A DNA stretch of 64,000 bases from an uncultured Vicinamibacterales bacterium. Its GTDB lineage: Bacteria > Acidobacteriota > Vicinamibacteria > Vicinamibacterales > UBA8438. Shown in pieces: positions 40,239 through 52,023 of this stretch. The stretch is from NCBI GenBank assembly GCA_958295905.1, contig OY282382.1:5452910-5516909 (forward strand), in the 5' to 3' direction. Numbering within the stretch: position 1 is the stretch's first letter; each line of letters starts with the position of its first letter. A program made the translations under genes and the position numbers. The notes beneath the pieces were generated by a model. That model did not search any database. It worked only from the letters and a program-made list of their open reading frames with translations, and was not told the origin of the DNA.

Positions 40239-40892
40239 CTAACCGACGGGCTGGCGGGCCTTGGCCCAGTCCGCGAGGAACCGCTCCAGGCCGATGTCGG
40301 TCAGGGGATGGTTGAACAACGCGTCGATCACCTTCGGCGGGCACGTGCAGACGTCGGCCCCGAGGCGGGCCGCCTCGACGATGTGCATCGGCCCCCGGGT
40401 GCTGGCCACGAGCACCTCGGTGGCCAGGGGGAAGTTCTGGAAGATGTCGACGATCTGGGTGACGAGGTCCATGCCCGGGGTGGCGACGTCGTCGAGCCGG
40501 CCGACGAACGGGCTCACGAAGGCGGCCCCCACCTTGGCCGCCAGCAGGGCCTGGGCGGCCGAGAAGATCAACGTCACGTTGACGCGGATGCCGTCGCCGG
40601 TCAGCTCGCGGCACGCCTGCACGCCCGGCTTGCCGAACGGCACCTTGACGACGATGTGGGGGTCGATGGCGGCGAGCTCGCGGCCCTCGCGCACCATGCC
40701 CGCGGCGTCGGTGGCCACCACCTCGGCGCTCACCGGTCCGCCGACCAGGCCGCAGATGCGCTTCAGCACGGCGCGCGGATCGGACCCGGCCTTCGCCAGC
40801 AGCGAGGGGTTCGTGGTCACGCCGTCGATGATGCCGAGCGGCGCCAGGGCCTCGATCTCGTCGACGTTCGCGGTGTCTGCAAACAGCTTCAT
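40239..40892 (-). CDS. fsa: Fructose-6-phosphate aldolase / transaldolase-like
   Basis: MKLFADTANVDEIEALAPLGIIDGVTTNPSLLAK ... VKVPFG ... VNVTLIFSAAQALLAAKVGAAFVSPFVGRLDD. Confidence 0.9.
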   Translation of the reverse strand: MKLFADTANVDEIEALAPLGIIDGVTTNPSLLAKAGSDPRAVLKRICGLVGGPVSAEVVATDAAGMVREGRELAAIDPHIVVKVPFGKPGVQACRELTGDGIRVNVTLIFSAAQALLAAKVGAAFVSPFVGRLDDVATPGMDLVTQIVDIFQNFPLATEVLVASTRGPMHIVEAARLGADVCTCPPKVIDALFNHPLTDIGLERFLADWAKARQPVG

Positions 40893-40927
40893 GCCATCCT
40901 CGAAGATGATCGCGGTCCGGACGTCGT

Positions 40928-41686
40928 TCACCCCTGAACGACGTCGTTCACCAACTCGCCGACCCCTTCCACCGCGACGACGACCCGATCTCCCGGCGCG
41001 AGGGGCCCGACCCCCGGAGGCGTCCCCGTGGACAGGACGTCGCCGGGCAGCAGGGTCATGACCGCCGTGACGAACTCGATCAACTGCCGCAGCGGGAAGA
41101 TCAGCTCGCCGGTGCTCGAGTGCTGCCGCCGCTCGCCGTTGACCCGCGACTCGATGCCGAGGGGCCGATCCAGGTCCGCGGCGGCGATGCACGGACCCAC
41201 CGGCGCGAACGTGTCGAACCCCTTGGCGCGGGTGTACTGCACGTCGCGGCGCTGGAGGCCGCGATCGGTCACGTCGTTCACGCAGGTGAACCCGAGCACG
41301 TACTCGTGCGCGCGATCGGCGGGCACGCGGCGGGCGGCGCGGCCGATGACCACCCCCAGCTCGGCTTCGTAGTCGACCCGGCCGGCGCCGGGGGGGAGGA
41401 CGATCGGCGCGCCGGGGCCGATCACCGCCGTCGACGGCTTCAGGAAGATCAGCGGCTCGTCGGGCAGCGCCTTGTTCATCTCGGCCGCATGGTCCCGGTA
41501 GTTCAACCCCACGGCGACGATCTTGGACGGCGCGATCGGAGCCAGGATCCGCGGTTCGGCGCCGGACAGCCGCGCACCGACGCTCGGCGTCCCCCAAGGC
41601 CCGCCTTCCAGGGCGTGCCACGCCTCGTCCCGGCGAACGGCGTGGAGCACGTGTCCGCCGTGCTCGATTCGATAGATTGATTCCAT
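40928..41686 (-). CDS. Fumarylacetoacetate hydrolase family protein
   Basis: KIVAVGLNYRDHAAEMNKALPDEPLIFLKPSTA ... YEAELGVVIGR ... GDVLSTGTPPGVGPL. Confidence 0.95.
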   Translation of the reverse strand: MESIYRIEHGGHVLHAVRRDEAWHALEGGPWGTPSVGARLSGAEPRILAPIAPSKIVAVGLNYRDHAAEMNKALPDEPLIFLKPSTAVIGPGAPIVLPPGAGRVDYEAELGVVIGRAARRVPADRAHEYVLGFTCVNDVTDRGLQRRDVQYTRAKGFDTFAPVGPCIAAADLDRPLGIESRVNGERRQHSSTGELIFPLRQLIEFVTAVMTLLPGDVLSTGTPPGVGPLAPGDRVVVAVEGVGELVNDVVQG

Positions 41687-41763
41687 AGACAACCGGGCGT
41701 TGCGCCCCCGCGGCCGGCCCGGGCGCCGCCTGGCGGACCCGCGGCCAGCCCAACCCATCCTAC

Positions 41764-42034
41764 AGCGTCCGCGCTCCGCGCGCAGACACCCGGCCCGCAA
41801 TCACCGCCTGCGGCTCCGACGACGCCGCGCGGCGCCCGCCGCCCAACCGACCCTGCGGGATGCGGGACAATCCCGGCCCCGGGGCGCTGCGGAGTCGCGC
41901 GGCACCCGCCGCCCTGCATGGCGTCGCCGCGGTTGTCGGCGCAGACCCCCGGCCCGGCAACCGCCGCCCGCGGTTCCGACGACGCCCCAACCCACCCTCC
42001 GGCCGTCCGCGCCGTTGCGCGGCGCAGACGCCTA
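41764..42034 (-). repeat. Two reverse-oriented family A REP-like elements
   Basis: gtccgcgctccgcgcgcagacacccggcccgcaatcaccgcctgcggctccgacg... and ccggcaaccgccgcccgcggttccgacg...ggccgtccgcgccgttgcgcggcgcagacgcc. Confidence 0.75.
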
Positions 42035-43626
42035 CCGCGCCGCCGCCTCCACGCGGTCGGACGGCTCGCTCAGATTGGGGGTGGCAGCGGTGTCGACCGC
42101 GCGCACGGCGTACGCGTGACGCACGCCCGGTTCCGCGGTGGTGTCACGGTAGGTGTTCCCGGTGAGCGGCGCGTCCATGAGCGGGTGCAGTGTCTCATCC
42201 CCCGGCAAACCGCGCAATACCAGGTATCCCGCCAGATCCGCGTCGTCGTTCGGCCGCCACAGCAGGCTCACCTCGCCCTGGCTCCCGACCGCCGTCAACG
42301 CCTGCGGGGCGGCCGGCGGAAAGGTGTCGACGAACGTGACACAGGTCGCGGAAGACAGTCGGCTGCGCACCTCGAAGCCCGCAACCACGTCGAGGGTCCG
42401 GACCGCGAAGCACCGTTCGGCCCCGTACTCGACCTGCTGATCGGTATACGCAGGCGCGGCGAGCGGAGTCTGGCTCAGGAGTTCCAAGATGTCCGGCGGG
42501 CCCGCATCCGACTCGGAAACCTCGAACAGCTCGTAGGTCGACGCGGGCGGCCACTCGACGATCGGCCGGGACTCCAACGGAGTCAGCGGAGCGGCCGGGT
42601 CCTCCGCCTCTTCCGCCGGCGCCTCCGTGTCGTCCGTCGGCGCCTCTGTGTCGTCCGCCGGCGCGCCGGTCTCGTCAACGGCGCCCGGCGGGCCGGCCTC
42701 CGTCGACGCCTCGGCGGCGTCATCCGCCGGCGTCTCCCCGGCGACCGGCGCCTCGCTGGAAGCCGGCGCCTGATCGGCCGGCGCCTCATCGGAATCCGGC
42801 GCGTCGGCGGCGTCCCCGGCGGCGGCGTCACCGGCCGTCACCGGCGCCTGAACCGTCTCGCGGGCCCCGGGGGGCAGCGCCCAGGCCACATCGACCGTCG
42901 TTTCGGTATAGGCCACCTCCGGCGCCGGCGGCGGCTCCGGCGCCCGGACGCCCAGCGGAACCGCGATCCGCTCCCCGCCCTCCGACTCCCCGCCGTCCTC
43001 CGCAACCTGCACCACGACGTACTCGCGCTGCCGCGGCCCCGGCAACGGGGGCGTCATCAACGGCGCCATGACCGGCCGCGCGGGCTCCTCCGGATCGTCC
43101 TCTTCCCGGTCTTCCCCGGCTTCCGCTTCCTCCCGGCGCGCGCGCTCCTCTTCCCAGGGATCGACCGGGGTCTCGATCTCGGCCGTCAGCACCTCCGCGA
43201 GCATCACCGCCCCCCCCTGCATCACGGGCGCATCCGACGGCGGGTCGGCCGGGGGGGGCTCGTTCGCGGACTCCACGTCCGATTCGGGTTCCGGGAGCGG
43301 GGGCGGGGCGACGTCGACCGAGGCGACGAGGGTCGCCGCCTCCTGGTACTCTTCGAGCTCGAGCGTCCGGTCGGGCGGAAGACGCGGTTGGGTGGTCATC
43401 GCATAGACGTCGACCCGGACGAGCGAAGCCGGTTCCGAGCGGTCCTCGTTCGCGGTCGGCAGGGTGAAGCCGACGGACACCTCGTCGCCGAGACGCTGCA
43501 CCACGAGGTCGGTCACCGGGGCCGGCACCCGCACCAGGGGAGCGAGCGGAGGGCCCTTCATGCCGCAGCCGCAGAGCTGCGCGGCGAGCAGCGCGACCAT
43601 CGAGACGTTCCGGCGTCCGAGCGCGG

Positions 43627-43630
<4 letters not shown>
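42032..43630 (-). CDS. Lipoprotein-like protein with fibronectin type III-like segments and acidic Ala/Pro-rich linker
   Basis: [23 protein letters not shown]... ; [41 protein letters not shown] start overlaps hslU stop. Confidence 0.7.
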
Positions 43631-45042
<1,412 letters not shown>

Positions 45043-45167
45043 CTGCGCTATAGGTGCGTCCTTGCGACGAGAGACGAGCCCGCCGGTGGTGAAGACCGCG
45101 GCGGCCGGCGGCGCGGCGCCGGACGTTCGTCCGCGGGCGCCGACGCGGCTGACGTGGCGGACCAACG

Positions 45168-45701
45168 CTACAACGCCTCGATCGTGACACTGGCGTTCGT
45201 GTAAATGCAAATGGAGGCGGTGATCTCCATCGCATGCTCGACGATCGCTCCCGCCTCCAGGTCGGCGTGACGCGCCAGGGCCTTCGCCGCGGCCAGGGCG
45301 TAGGCCCCGCCCGACCCGATCGCGACGATGCCGTCATCCGGCTCGATCAGATCGCCGTTCCCCGACAACAGGAACATGGAGTCGGCGTCGAGCACGATCA
45401 ACATCGCCTCGAGCCGCCGCAGCAGACGATCCGTGCGCCAGTCCTTGGCGAGCTCCACGGCGGACCGCTCCAGATTGCCCCGGTACTGTTCGAGCTTCGA
45501 CTCGAACCGCGAGAACAAGGCGAACGAATCGGCGGCGGAACCGGCGAACCCGGCGAGAATCCGATCGTTGTACAGGCGGCGGATCTTGCGCGCGCCCTGC
45601 TTGACGACGGTGTCGCCGAAGGTCACCTGCCCGTCGCCCCCCATGACGGTCTGCCCCTGATGCCGGACCGCCAGGATGGTCGTGCTCCGAGTCATGATCA
45701 T
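45168..45701 (-). CDS. hslV: ATP-dependent protease subunit HslV
   Basis: [52 protein letters not shown]. Confidence 0.97.
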   Translation of the reverse strand: MIMTRSTTILAVRHQGQTVMGGDGQVTFGDTVVKQGARKIRRLYNDRILAGFAGSAADSFALFSRFESKLEQYRGNLERSAVELAKDWRTDRLLRRLEAMLIVLDADSMFLLSGNGDLIEPDDGIVAIGSGGAYALAAAKALARHADLEAGAIVEHAMEITASICIYTNASVTIEAL

Positions 45702-45784
45702 CCATCGAGCCTATCCGCTGGCGGGCACGCCCGCAACCCGGCACGGAGCCGCCCCCCGCCCGGGGAAGCGGCATGCGCCGCGCA

Positions 45785-47161
45785 TCAGGATCCGCGCAGT
45801 CCCCCGGGCCGGATCAGAAAGTAGATGGGGATACCCGCCGCGATGAGCGCGGCGCCGGCCAGCGAGGGCCCCGGATTTCGCCAGATCGCATTGATGACGA
45901 GGGCGGCGCTGGTGAGGACGAAAACGAAGGGGGCCGCCGGATAACCCCAGGCGCGGAACGGGCGGCGCGCGTCCGGCGCCCGGTAGCGCAGCACGAAGAG
46001 CGCGGCCACCGCCACCCCGGCGAAGAGCACGACCGCGAAGGCGGTGTAGTCGACGAGTTGCCGGAACGTGCCGGTGAGCACGAGCAGACCCGCCCACGCG
46101 CTCTGCGCGGCGATCGCCGCCGCCGGCGTGCGGAATCGGGGATGCACGGCGGCGGCGGCGGAGAAGAACTGCCGATCGCGGGCCATCGCGTAGTAGACCC
46201 GCGGCCCCGCGAACACCATCGCGCTGAGGCTCGCCGCGATCATCACCGCCGAGGCGGCGGCGACCGGGGCCGCCGCACCCGGTCCGAACAGGCGTTCGGC
46301 TACGCCGTCCGCCATGTTGCCGCCCGCCATGTTGCCGCCCGCCGCCGCGAACTCGGTGACCGGCAGGGCATAGACGTACAACAGATTCAGGAGCACGTAG
46401 ATCACCACGACACAAGCCGTCCCCAGCCCCAGGGCCAGCGGCACGTTGCGGCCCGGGTCGCGAATCTCCTCCGCCAGGTACGACGCGGCGTTCCAGCCCG
46501 AGTAGGCGAACATGACCGGAAGCAGGGCCAGCAGCCAGCTTGCCCCCGACACCGCCCCGCCCGCCTCGGAGAAGTGCGCGCTCGATCCGTCGCCCAGGGT
46601 GAAACCGACCGCGACGAACGCCACGAGCAGCGCCACCTTCGTCGCCGCGAGCAGATTCTGCACGACGCGGCCGGGTCCCAGCCCGATCAGATGAACGGCC
46701 GTCAGGACACCGATGACGGCCAGGGCGACGACGGCCTGGGGGGAGACGCTGAGGGTGACGACGCCGAGCGGCACCACGGCCCAGGGCCGCGTGTCGCCGG
46801 CCGCGGGCAGCAGGCGGCCGAGGTAGGCGGCGAAGCCAACCGCGCCGACGGCGATGGCGCCGCTGAAGCCGGCCACGAACGAGGTCCAGCCGGTGAGAAA
46901 GGCCGGCAGCGGACCGAACGCCTCGCGCAGATAGACGTACTCGCCGCCGGCCCGCGGGCGCAACGCCGCGAGCTCGGCGTAGGCCATGGCGCCGGCGAAC
47001 GCCAGGGCGCCGCCGGCCGCCCACGCCCCGATCATCCACCACGGGTGCGGCGTCAACTGCGAAACGACGGCGGGGAGGAGGAAAATGCCGCTGCCGATCA
47101 CGTTGGATGCGACAACGGCGGCGCCGTCGAGGGGGCCGAGACGGCGGTCGAGACCGGGCAT
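45785..47161 (-). CDS. APC family amino acid permease
   Basis: NVIGSGIFLLPAVVSQL ... RAGGEYVYLREAFGPLPAFLTGW. Confidence 0.9.
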   Translation of the reverse strand: MPGLDRRLGPLDGAAVVASNVIGSGIFLLPAVVSQLTPHPWWMIGAWAAGGALAFAGAMAYAELAALRPRAGGEYVYLREAFGPLPAFLTGWTSFVAGFSGAIAVGAVGFAAYLGRLLPAAGDTRPWAVVPLGVVTLSVSPQAVVALAVIGVLTAVHLIGLGPGRVVQNLLAATKVALLVAFVAVGFTLGDGSSAHFSEAGGAVSGASWLLALLPVMFAYSGWNAASYLAEEIRDPGRNVPLALGLGTACVVVIYVLLNLLYVYALPVTEFAAAGGNMAGGNMADGVAERLFGPGAAAPVAAASAVMIAASLSAMVFAGPRVYYAMARDRQFFSAAAAVHPRFRTPAAAIAAQSAWAGLLVLTGTFRQLVDYTAFAVVLFAGVAVAALFVLRYRAPDARRPFRAWGYPAAPFVFVLTSAALVINAIWRNPGPSLAGAALIAAGIPIYFLIRPGGLRGS

Positions 47162-47206
47162 GGCGGTGGATCGAGACGAGGTTCGACCCGCCCCGGGCCG
47201 CAGGCC

Positions 47207-47719
47207 CTATCGGGTCAGAAGCTGGCGGTCGACGGCGACCGAGTCCAGCAGGACCCACTGGTCACCGCGGTGCTTGACGAACAGCTCCATCGTGACGTCG
47301 ACGAAGTCACGATGCGCGAGCATCTCGGCGCGCGACTGCTCTCCCGTGTAGCCGCGACTCGACTCGAGCCGCAGGACCTCGGTCGTCCGTCCCGCCTCGA
47401 GACCGTCCGTGCCGACGGCGCGCACGAACGCGTTGCCCCACTCCTCCGTCTCGTTCCGCCGCTTGAACACCGCGTTGAGCTGCAGGTACTGGACGGTGCC
47501 GGAGGTCACGTTCTCCAGGCGGAACGAAACGGTGGGCACGAGCTTGTTCCGTCCCAGATTGTCGAGGCCGGCGTCGAACCAGCCGCTGGACACCTGGGTG
47601 ACCTGCAAGGCGGCCGGCACGTCGATCGAGGGGCTGCACCCGATCGACAGCGCCAGCACGATGAGCGCTGCGAACCCCGGCCGGCGCCACCGGGGGCGAC
47701 TCCCCGCCTCAGCCTGCAT
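47207..47719 (-). CDS. Putative lipoprotein, unknown function
   Basis: Lipobox-like IVLALSIGCSPS; co-oriented with the anti-sigma/sigma pair. Confidence 0.6.
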   Translation of the reverse strand: MQAEAGSRPRWRRPGFAALIVLALSIGCSPSIDVPAALQVTQVSSGWFDAGLDNLGRNKLVPTVSFRLENVTSGTVQYLQLNAVFKRRNETEEWGNAFVRAVGTDGLEAGRTTEVLRLESSRGYTGEQSRAEMLAHRDFVDVTMELFVKHRGDQWVLLDSVAVDRQLLTR

Positions 47720-47765
47720 GACCCGATTGTAGATCAACCGCCGGACGGGCTCCGGCCGGACGGTC

Positions 47766-48488
47766 TCAGGGGCGGGCGGAGATCCGGCGCATGTACTCCA
47801 GAATCTCTTGACGAGCCGCGGCATCATTCGTCTGGTCCTCCCGGAACATGCGTTCCATCTCGCTCATCTGGCGCTGTTCGCTCTCGCGAATCAACTCGCG
47901 AACCTGTTGCAACCACGCCTCTTCGTTCATCAGCAGATCCGGAAACGGCCCGACCCGGGAGCCGGAAATGGGGATGGGGTTCGCGGCGCCACCCGCGCCC
48001 AGGCCGACGGGGGTGCCGAGCACGGTCGGCGCGGGAGGCGGGTCCGCGGCCGGCCGTCCCATCGCGCCCGGATCGGACGGCGGCCGCCCCCCCTCGGCCT
48101 CGGCCGCCGCGCCGGTCTCACCGCCGCGCCAGCCGATTCGCAGAACCATTCCGTCGGCCCCCAACTCGATCTCGGGCCGCACGATCAGAGCCGCCGCCAC
48201 CGCCAGCACCGCCGCGGCGACCAGCGCCCACGCGGGACGCCAGCCCGCGCGGGCCGGGGACGGCCCCCCCGGATCCGCCACCAGGCGGAGTCCGGGATCC
48301 GCGCCGTGGGGCTCCCAAGTCTCGATCGTACGGCGGACGGCCGTCAGCGAGCCGATCTCATCGGCGCAGCGCGCGCAGGACCGAAGGTGGGCGTCCACCC
48401 GGCGCCGCGCATCGGCATCGGCATCGGACTCACCGTACAGATAGTCGACCAACGCTTCCTTGTCGATACAACTGCTGGTCTGGCTCAT
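47766..48488 (-). CDS. Anti-sigma factor with zinc-finger-like N-terminus
   Basis: VDAHLRSCARCADEIGSL, one TM segment; adjacent to sigma factor. Confidence 0.75.
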   Translation of the reverse strand: MSQTSSCIDKEALVDYLYGESDADADARRRVDAHLRSCARCADEIGSLTAVRRTIETWEPHGADPGLRLVADPGGPSPARAGWRPAWALVAAAVLAVAAALIVRPEIELGADGMVLRIGWRGGETGAAAEAEGGRPPSDPGAMGRPAADPPPAPTVLGTPVGLGAGGAANPIPISGSRVGPFPDLLMNEEAWLQQVRELIRESEQRQMSEMERMFREDQTNDAAARQEILEYMRRISARP

Positions 48489-49174
48489 CGTTCTCGCGAC
48501 GCTCCGCTGCGATCCACGACCAACCGCGGGCGCGGACCGGCCGTCGGGGCGGCCCTGCGCCCGGCCAGATCGGCCGTGCCGTGCACACCATCCCGCTGCA
48601 ACTGCCGCCGCAGAACCGCGAGCCCCTGGTAGAGCCGGGTCTTGACGGTGCTCAACGGGCATCCCTGCAGATCCGCGATCTCCCGAAACGTCAATCCATG
48701 GTACTCCTTCAAAACGATGGTGATCCGCTGGTCGTCCGACAGGGCCGACATCGCCTGCGTGATCACCCGCCCCAGGTCCTGGCGCACGGCACGGTCTTCG
48801 GCGGTTTCCGGCGGCGCCTGGCCGGGAGAACAGGCCGGTTCGAACGCCTCGTCGAGCGGCGCCGGCTTGCCCGAGCGGCGCTCCCGGCGTATCCAGTCGC
48901 GACAGAGATTCAGGGCGATCCGGTACAGCCACGACGAGAACTTCGACTGGCCCTTGAACCCCTTGATGCTGCGAAACGCCCGGAGGAAGGTCTCCTGACA
49001 GACGTCGCGGGCGTCCTCCTCGCGGCCGATGACCCGGAACGCCAGCGCGAAGATCGACCGTTCCCACCGGACGATCAACTGGTTGAAGCTGTCCGCGTCG
49101 CCGGCGGTCGCCAGCGCGACCAGTTCCTCGTCGGTTCTCTGCATGCCCAGGGCGACCGCCCGCGTCGCGCTCAT
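48485..49174 (-). CDS. ECF-type RNA polymerase sigma factor
   Basis: DSFNQLIVRWERSIFALAFRVIGREEDARDVCQETFLRAFRSIKGFKGQSKFSSWLYRIALNLCRDWIRR. Confidence 0.92.
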   Translation of the reverse strand: MSATRAVALGMQRTDEELVALATAGDADSFNQLIVRWERSIFALAFRVIGREEDARDVCQETFLRAFRSIKGFKGQSKFSSWLYRIALNLCRDWIRRERRSGKPAPLDEAFEPACSPGQAPPETAEDRAVRQDLGRVITQAMSALSDDQRITIVLKEYHGLTFREIADLQGCPLSTVKTRLYQGLAVLRRQLQRDGVHGTADLAGRRAAPTAGPRPRLVVDRSGASRER

Positions 49175-49347
49175 GATGCCGCACCCGTCATCACGTGTCC
49201 ATCCCGCTCCATGTCTCGGAGTTTTAGACGCCGGCCGGGCGGAAATGGTCTGCAACCGGCCGGCGCCGGCCCGCTCGAGGCCGACCCCGACGACCCGGTG
49301 AATCGAAGGACGCGCCGGTTACCCGAAGGCGGGGCGGATGACACGAG

Positions 49348-49452
49348 ACCGCCCGCGAAGCGGATTGCCGGGGGTCGGCCCTCGATGAGGCGGGCCGGTT
49401 TGGCGCGGCCCCGTCGATGCGATACCGCCCGCGAAGCAGATCGTCGGGGGTC
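49348..49452. repeat. About 29-bp direct repeat pair, period 76 bp
   Basis: accgcccgcgaagcggattgccgggggtc at 49348; accgcccgcgaagcagatcgtcgggggtc at 49424. Confidence 0.8.
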
Positions 49453-49469
49453 AGGGGGCGGCCGGGAGC

Positions 49470-49631
49470 ATCCCACGCTGACTGCGCGTGACGGCTCGCC
49501 CCCGATTCGAGGGGTCGCCACCGTCTTGCCGATCGGCCGGCGCCGCGTGAGACCCACGATTCCGCACGTCCGGAGCCCCGACAGGACCCGCCACGATTCC
49601 GCCTGCGCAGGCGGTGGCGGAGCGTGGGATG
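49470..49631. repeat. Family B dispersed element, copy 2
   Basis: catcccacgct...agcgtgggatg perfect 11-bp inverted ends. Confidence 0.9.
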
Positions 49632-49755
49632 GTCCTGGGGGGCGGCAACGCCGTGTCGCCGGCGTCCGCCGGTGCGGTATCATTTTCCGGGCTTTGCGCA
49701 GGCCGCAGGCCCGGAACGTCCAACCAATCCATCTCCCGACCCACGATAGAGTTCG

Positions 49756-51747
49756 ATGCTCCAATTGTCGTCGCTGACCAAGGGGTTCGGCGGCCGGGTC
49801 TTGTTCGACCGGGTCACCTGGCAGATCTCGGCCGGCGACCGGGTCGGCCTGTGCGGCCCGAACGGTTCCGGCAAGACCACGCTGCTGCGGATGCTGGCCG
49901 GCTTCGACGAGGCCGACAGCGGCACGATGGCGAAGCGCACCGGGCTGACCGTCGGCTACCTCCCGCAGGACGGCCTCAGCCACACGGGACGCTCCCTCAT
50001 CGACGAGGTCAACACGGCGTTCCAGCCGCTGCTCGACATCCAGCGCGCCATGCAGGACCTCGAGCACCGCCTCGCCGACCCCCGGTACTCCCGCGGGGAC
50101 CACGACGCCATCCTGGAACGGTACAGCGAGCTGCAGCATCGGTTCCGCGACGAGGACGGCTACGCCATCGATCTGAAGGTCGCCGGCGTCCTGAACGGAC
50201 TCGGTTTCGCCCCGGCCGACTTCGAGAAGCCCACCGACACGTTCTCCGGCGGCTGGCAGATGCGCATCGCCCTCGCCAAGCTGATCCTCCGCCGGCCGCA
50301 CGTGCTGCTGCTCGACGAGCCCACGAACCATCTCGACCTCGAGGCCCGCAACTGGCTCGAGGACTATCTCGCGGACTATCCGCACGCCCTCGTGCTCGTG
50401 TCCCACGACCGCTACTTCCTCGACCGGGTGGTGACCCGGATCGTCGAGATCGACCGGCGCACGCTGACGCCGTACGTCGGGACCTACTCGGAGTACCTGG
50501 TGGAAAGGGATGCGCGGATCGCGGCGCTGCGCGGGCAGAAGAAGCGGCAGGACGAGGAGATCGCCCGCATCCAGCACTTCATCGACAAGTTCCGGTACAA
50601 GGCGACCAAGGCCGCGCAGGTCCAGAGCCGGGTGAAGATGCTCGAGAAGATGACCCCCATCGACGTGCCGCCCGAACGCAAGCGGGTGCGCTTCTCGTTC
50701 CCCGCCTGCCGGAAGGGCGGGCGCGTCGCGCTCGAGCTGCAAGGGGTCCGGAAGGCCTACGGATCGACGGTGGTCCTCGACGACGTGGACGCGCACGTGG
50801 TGCGCGGCGACCGGATCGCCATCGTCGGCCCCAACGGCGCCGGCAAGTCCACGTTGATGCGCATGCTGTCCGGCGCCGAGCGTCCGGACCGGGGAACGCG
50901 GGTCGAGGGCCACAACCTCGTGTCGCAGTACTTCGCGCAGGACGAGGCCAACCGGCTCGACCCGAACCTGACCGTCTACGACACCCTCGGCGCGGCGTCG
51001 TCGGTCGAGATGCTCCCGGCCATCCGCAACATCCTCGGCGGATTCCTGTTCTCGGGGGACGACGTGACCAAGCCGGCGGGGGTGCTGTCGGGCGGCGAAC
51101 GCACCCGGCTGGCGGTGGCGCGGATGCTCCTGCGCCCCGCCAACACCCTGCTGCTCGACGAGCCGACGAACCACCTCGACATCGACTCCACCAACGTCCT
51201 CCTCGATGCGCTGGCCGACTTCGACGGCACCCTCGTCTTCGTCTCCCACGACCGCTACTTCGTGGACAAGCTCGCCACGACCGTCATCGAGGTCGGCGAC
51301 GGCGCCGCCGTCCGCTATCCGGGCACCTACGAGGAGTTTCGCTGGAGCCGGACCCACCGCGGGCAGGCCCCGCCCGACGGGGCGCCGCGCCCGGCCGCGG
51401 CGTCCCCGGGCGGCCCCGGCCGCGCGCCCGCCGGGAAGCGCGGGGCGCCGGCGGCGGGCCGGCGGGACCGGGACGTGCGCCGGCGGCGAACCCAGGACGA
51501 GCGCCGCCTCCAACGCGCGCAGGCGGCCCGGGAGAAGCGCATCGGCGAGATCGAGCGGCGGATAGCCGAACGCGAAGGCAAGATCAAGGAGATCGAGGCG
51601 GCCATGGCGTCGCCCGGCTTCTACGAAGACCGCGACGCCGCCAAGCCGGTGGTCGACCGGCACCAGACCCTGATGTGGGAGGTCGGCGACCTCATGGGCC
51701 AGTGGGAAGCGCTCCAGCGGGTCGACGGCGGGTCGGGCCCGGCCTGA
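49756..51747 (+). CDS. ABC-F family ATP-binding cassette protein
   Basis: Two ABC cassettes: GPNGSGKTTLLRML...FSGGWQMRIALAK and GPNGAGKSTLMRML...LSGGERTRLAVARML. Confidence 0.95.
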   Translation: MLQLSSLTKGFGGRVLFDRVTWQISAGDRVGLCGPNGSGKTTLLRMLAGFDEADSGTMAKRTGLTVGYLPQDGLSHTGRSLIDEVNTAFQPLLDIQRAMQDLEHRLADPRYSRGDHDAILERYSELQHRFRDEDGYAIDLKVAGVLNGLGFAPADFEKPTDTFSGGWQMRIALAKLILRRPHVLLLDEPTNHLDLEARNWLEDYLADYPHALVLVSHDRYFLDRVVTRIVEIDRRTLTPYVGTYSEYLVERDARIAALRGQKKRQDEEIARIQHFIDKFRYKATKAAQVQSRVKMLEKMTPIDVPPERKRVRFSFPACRKGGRVALELQGVRKAYGSTVVLDDVDAHVVRGDRIAIVGPNGAGKSTLMRMLSGAERPDRGTRVEGHNLVSQYFAQDEANRLDPNLTVYDTLGAASSVEMLPAIRNILGGFLFSGDDVTKPAGVLSGGERTRLAVARMLLRPANTLLLDEPTNHLDIDSTNVLLDALADFDGTLVFVSHDRYFVDKLATTVIEVGDGAAVRYPGTYEEFRWSRTHRGQAPPDGAPRPAAASPGGPGRAPAGKRGAPAAGRRDRDVRRRRTQDERRLQRAQAAREKRIGEIERRIAEREGKIKEIEAAMASPGFYEDRDAAKPVVDRHQTLMWEVGDLMGQWEALQRVDGGSGPA

Positions 51748-51905
51748 CAGCCCGTGGCAGAAGTTGCGCCGCCGCCGGCCGGTGCCGTATTCGGCCCGAG
51801 AACGTGCCGCGCAGCGGTCGAAGTGCCGAAATCTGGACCGATCCGAGCCGTTCCCGCACCACCGCCGGCCAGTTCCGGCACGCTGCGAAGTTTTGCCACG
51901 GGCTG
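51748..51905. repeat. 158-bp element with 12-bp inverted ends
   Basis: cagcccgtggca at 51748 and tgccacgggctg at 51894; begins directly after the ABC-F stop codon. Confidence 0.75.
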
Positions 51906-52023
51906 CTGACGATTGGCCGGCGACGACGGCCGCCCGTCCCGGCCGCCTCACGGGAGGAGCGGCGGCCCGCCTGTCGATCCGCGGCCGCGGCGGTGCGCGC
52001 GAAGGCGCATGCCATCGAGGCGG

